In this document: positions 18,779-21,129 of the stretch, piece after piece
Numbering within the stretch: the stretch's first letter is position 1
Layout of the letters: the number at the start of each line of letters is the position of its first letter
Assembly (NCBI GenBank): GCA_000444245.1
Contig: ATSW01004505.1
Span: forward strand, 1-21,129
Direction of reading: 5' to 3'
From: Botryllus schlosseri
Lineage: Eukaryota; Chordata; Ascidiacea; Stolidobranchia; Styelidae
DNA: 21,129 bases
Position numbers and translations under genes: made by a program
Notes under the pieces: model-generated
The model's database searches: none
Told to the model about the DNA's origin: nothing
Seen by the model: only the letters and a program-made list of their open reading frames with translations

Positions 18779-19030
18779 CTGAATAAAACCTCATGATAGT
18801 ATACATCATGTGGCAAATTATAAATATTACCAAAATAATTAACTTTCTATCTGAAGAGCCGAAATGGGCAAAATAATCATCGATAATACTTCAGTAGAAA
18901 TAGAGCTAACGTGTATTTATGATCAAGAACAAGTATAAGTAGCTATTTTTGAGAAGGTAAAAGAGTAAGCAAGCTCTCAATGAAAAGACTGTGTAACTGT
19001 GTATTCACCCCAACATAGGGTGCACGACTA

Positions 19031-19090
19031 GGGCTGGGCAATATCGAGTAACTGAATGATTCGATTCTGAATCCAGTATCAAGATTCGAG
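19031..19090 (+). repeat. Possible worn hAT end in the protease intron
   Basis: GGGCTGGGCAATATCGAG followed by GATTCGATTC words looks like a transposon terminus of the GGGCTGGGCAATATCGA type. A weaker related stretch is at about 8945-8985. No partner end or target duplication was found. Confidence 0.3.
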
Positions 19091-19209
19091 TCCCGTGTTC
19101 GATTTTAACGCAATGAGAAGTCATAACAGCATGAAAGAAGTGGAAAGTTGGGATATGTCGCTTTTATGCTATGGCAGAGAATATAATGCCAGTTGTACAC
19201 CATCATATA

Positions 19210-19412
19210 GGTTGTTGTTGTTAGTGGTATTCATGGTTTTTGTCGGCTGCTTATGGTCTTATATAAGATACGCTTACGCGGATGAGATGGCGGCGAGGAG
19301 CCTAGATAAACCGCCGACACTTAGGTATAAATTCTGCGGTCGACCTTATGGTGGGACTCGAACCCGCAACCCGTTGATGTCGCAGCTCTGGAACGTACCA
19401 CTATCTCGCCAC
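19210..19412 (-). repeat. tRNA-derived SINE, copy 2 (uninterrupted)
   Basis: Full-length minus-strand copy within the protease intron. The A-box-like GTGGCGAGATAGTGG starts at 19412. The B box GGTTGCGGGTTCGAGTCCC is near 19365. The body words ACCTAAGTGTCGG, TTTATCTAGGCTCCTCG and ATCCGCGTAAGCG follow, with a (AAC)n tail near 19210. It contains the intact GCGTAAGC site that hAT element 3 duplicated in SINE copy 1. It lies in the sense orientation of the host gene. Confidence 0.88.
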
Positions 19413-19476
19413 ATCAAGGTAATTTCATGCTTTGCGATGCTTTCGTATGCTTTGATACGGACGGTCGAGTTTTTAT

Positions 19477-19660
19477 TACAGCGGGAAATACACTCGAAAC
19501 AATAATTTTCTAATTTTCATTGATAAATTAACTCTCACTGATATGCAACGTATAATTTCAGTATTCGAAAATGTCACCACCCACTCACAGATCGCAGCGC
19601 TCACATATTTCAATGGGGTCGCATCCGACTCTTAATATACTTTTTTAAGGTACTTGCTTT
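19477..19660 (+). repeat. Dispersed repeat D, copy 3
   Basis: Located in the protease intron, beside the SINE. It starts ACAGCGGGAAATACACTCGA (unit 1: ACAGTGGAAAACAGTATCGA), followed in both by AACAATAATT, and continues with CTCACTGATATGCAACGTAT, then AATTTCAG, TCGAAAATGTCACC. It shows that this repeat is not confined to the duplicated ADD locus. Confidence 0.5.
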
Positions 19661-19799
19661 ACTGATTTCGAAATCATACATTTACTACTTCTACCCATAT
19701 TCATTTCTGCAGGCCTTCGAAATCTTTTCTTTCGCTTGTACTTGTGTAGCAATTTAGAAATTTTTATATAAAATAACTAATGTAACCTCCAATACGTAC

Positions 19800-20057
19800 C
19801 GGGCATATGTCGGTCACCGCATATTCATTTCCGGTACACGTCATGTCGGAACTGAGCAGGCCGTCGTAGTACATGGCGTTGCAATGTTCTCGCGGGAGAA
19901 ATGTGGTTTTCATGTAACGCAGCTGTTCGCTTAATCCCGAGCCCGCGTGAGTGTGACCCCATCCGGCTATTGTAACCGTGTCGTACAGGTTAACTGTCAT
20001 TCCTTGCATTATGTATGCCGGGATCACGCTTGTGCTGCCGGGGTGTTCGATTTCAAG
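19800..20057 (-). CDS. Trypsin-like protease homologue, penultimate exon
   Basis: 258-bp exon of 86 codons, phase 0 at both ends. The acceptor TTTCATTTCAG is at 20058-20060 and the donor GTACGT starts at 19799. It encodes the C-terminal barrel of an S1 (chymotrypsin-fold) protease: LEIEHPGS (end of the Asp102 strand region), TVTIAGWGHT (the conserved GWG), the helix with LPREHCNAMY (Cys168), MTCTG (Cys182) and TDICP leading into the next exon. Spacing is normal for the family. The exons with the signal peptide, His57 and Asp102 are not recognisable up to 21129 and probably lie beyond it. The intron to the last exon is about 1.02 kb and contains a SINE. There is no in-frame stop in either exon, so the gene is probably expressed. 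Confidence 0.88.
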
Positions 20058-20107
20058 CTGAAATGAAACATATGCGTATGATTAGAAGTCGTTACTAAGT
20101 AACAACC

Positions 20108-20225
20108 CGTGTTGGGATCAAGTCACTACATTCGAGTCGCAATTCCTATCGGGTTATTGCGCATTTTGTCTCGAGTCAAGTCAAAATCACTCGATTTTTG
20201 AAGACTCAAGTCAAGTCAAGTAACA
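20108..20225 (+). mobile_element. Fragment of element 5 family (TGTTGGGATCAAGTC end)
   Basis: One terminus only. GTGTTGGGATCAAGTCACTA is followed by CTCGAGTCAAGTCAA and ACTCAAGTCAAGTCAAGT arrays, closely matching the left end of the element at 11495. It breaks off near 20225 with no second end in reach. It lies within the intron upstream of the protease exon at 19800. Confidence 0.75.
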
Positions 20226-20880
20226 CAATGTAACTGGATTTGATATGTTTATTGTATCATGAAAACCTAATCCAGCCCATTGTAGTGTAGGCTACTGGGT
20301 AACTTGTTTTTGAGCTAATATCTGTCGCAAGAATAGAAACCGGTTTTTCACTCTGGTCAATATCAACTCATTGTCTGTCTATAACTGTCGATTTCGAGGG
20401 TTCCAACACCATACCATGTCATATACCTCGACTATATAGGGTGTAAATCGTCCGTAGGCCAATACTTCATGTTTTTCGAAAGTATTTATATACAGTTATG
20501 GAAGAATCATGCAACTGAAAAAATACCAATTTATTCAATAGCATTTTTTTTAAAAACAGCGTTCAAAACATCCTGTGCTTCAAAACAACACCATTTGTTT
20601 TAAATAAACCCTGATTGTAAGCTGTAGTTCTGACTAAATGCATATAAGTAACTGACCAACGGCATGAAGTGCAGTTAAAAATTATATGAAGGAATGAATT
20701 GAATTAGCATTAAAGTACAAAGTAATATTCCAGTATGACAAAGGATCAGGATATATGCAATATTTGAAACTAGAAGGAGTGGGTTCTGTTGCATTATGGT
20801 GTAAGCAAGGTCAACGAAAATTGAAGTATTGACAGACAATTGCATGGTGATTGGTGGTATTACTAGATGATTAACTGTTA
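20226..20880. other. No gene seen
   Basis: AT-rich stretch upstream of the protease exons on the minus strand. I searched by eye for the His57 (AAHC) and Asp102 (DIAL) motifs and found neither, and saw no repeat. It is probably intron or intergenic sequence. Confidence 0.45.
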
Positions 20881-21023
20881 TTAACCGTTAATCTGCTTCG
20901 GCTCATTCTGACTGCGGTCGCATGTGTGGTGCCAGTTGTAGCCGTCACTCCATCTGGTGGTGAAAGCGCCGCAGAGGTGCTTGAATAGTTTCAGAACGTC
21001 TATTCTGAGGCGCTTCGCCTCGT
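20881..21023 (-). CDS. Unidentified coding-like exon
   Basis: Open minus-strand frame of about 47 residues ending in a TAA at 20881-20883, following a possible weak AG acceptor at 21024-21025. The peptide contains DEAKRLRIDVLKLFKHLC, then FTTRWSDGYNWHHTCDRS and QNEPKQING. Balanced amino-acid content and GC-rich third positions stand out from the AT-rich surroundings, and this suggests real coding sequence. I recognise no family. It does not look like part of an S1 protease domain. It could be an upstream exon of the protease gene (possible donor in AACG|GTTAAT) or the last exon of another gene. The frame stays open a little further into the transposon end at 21041, probably by chance. Confidence 0.4.
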
Positions 21024-21040
21024 CTTTTGTGTGTAGTAAC

Positions 21041-21129
21041 CAGGGCTTTGGAGCAGCCGTAAATTTAAACTGCTCCAGCTCCGGCTCCGGAGCTCTCTTC
21101 TATCATACATTAGCTCCGGTGAAAATGCA
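21041..21129. mobile_element. Left end of a hAT element (CAGGGCTTTGGAGC), cut by the window
   Basis: CAGGGCTTTGGAGCAGC followed by CTCCAGCTCCGGCTCCGGAG repeats is typical of hAT termini with GCTCCG-rich subterminal arrays. The candidate target octamer is GTAGTAAC (21033-21040). The other end lies outside the window, so family and size cannot be confirmed. Confidence 0.55.

Overview
This is animal nuclear DNA from an invertebrate. It has split genes with GT-AG introns, an ATRX/DNMT3-type ADD zinc-finger gene, a trypsin-fold gene, tRNA-derived SINEs and many hAT-type non-autonomous DNA transposons. There are no bacterial operons or ribosome binding sites. The repeat style (several hAT termini, frequent TAGGCCTA palindromes, roughly 60% AT) is compatible with a tunicate or other invertebrate deuterostome. 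That placement is a weak guess.

The left and middle parts are one old segmental duplication, collinear and in the same orientation. Unit 1 (about 100-3660) holds a broken ADD-domain gene (minus strand), a non-coding block (about 1220-1965) and a distal block (about 3440-3660). Unit 2 (about 7550-17310) holds the intact ADD gene (7638-8654, minus strand), then the matching blocks at about 13738-14660 and 17085-17305. Unit 2 is stretched mainly by transposon insertions.

The transposons are nearly all hAT-like, with 8-bp target duplications and no transposase gene. They are at 2367-3165, 3987-6235, 9444-11376 (inside a SINE), 11495-13703 (with 12058-13359 nested in it), 14026-14230, 15473-16934 (with 16042-16226 nested in it) and 18114-18502. 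The left end of another is at 21041. A 662-bp near-perfect foldback element (10110-10771) sits inside the 9444 element. Three hAT elements with unrelated termini share one internal sequence module.

The right part (18590-20057, minus strand) carries the last two coding exons of a trypsin-like gene. Its catalytic serine is replaced by methionine (GDMGGP instead of GDSGGP), so it is probably a non-catalytic serine protease homologue. The exons carrying the His and Asp positions are not recognisable in the window. A short unidentified coding-like frame lies further upstream on the same strand (20881-21023).

The genes do not form a visible pathway. The ADD protein is probably a histone-tail reader or a membrane-anchored derivative of one, and the protease homologue is an unrelated neighbour.
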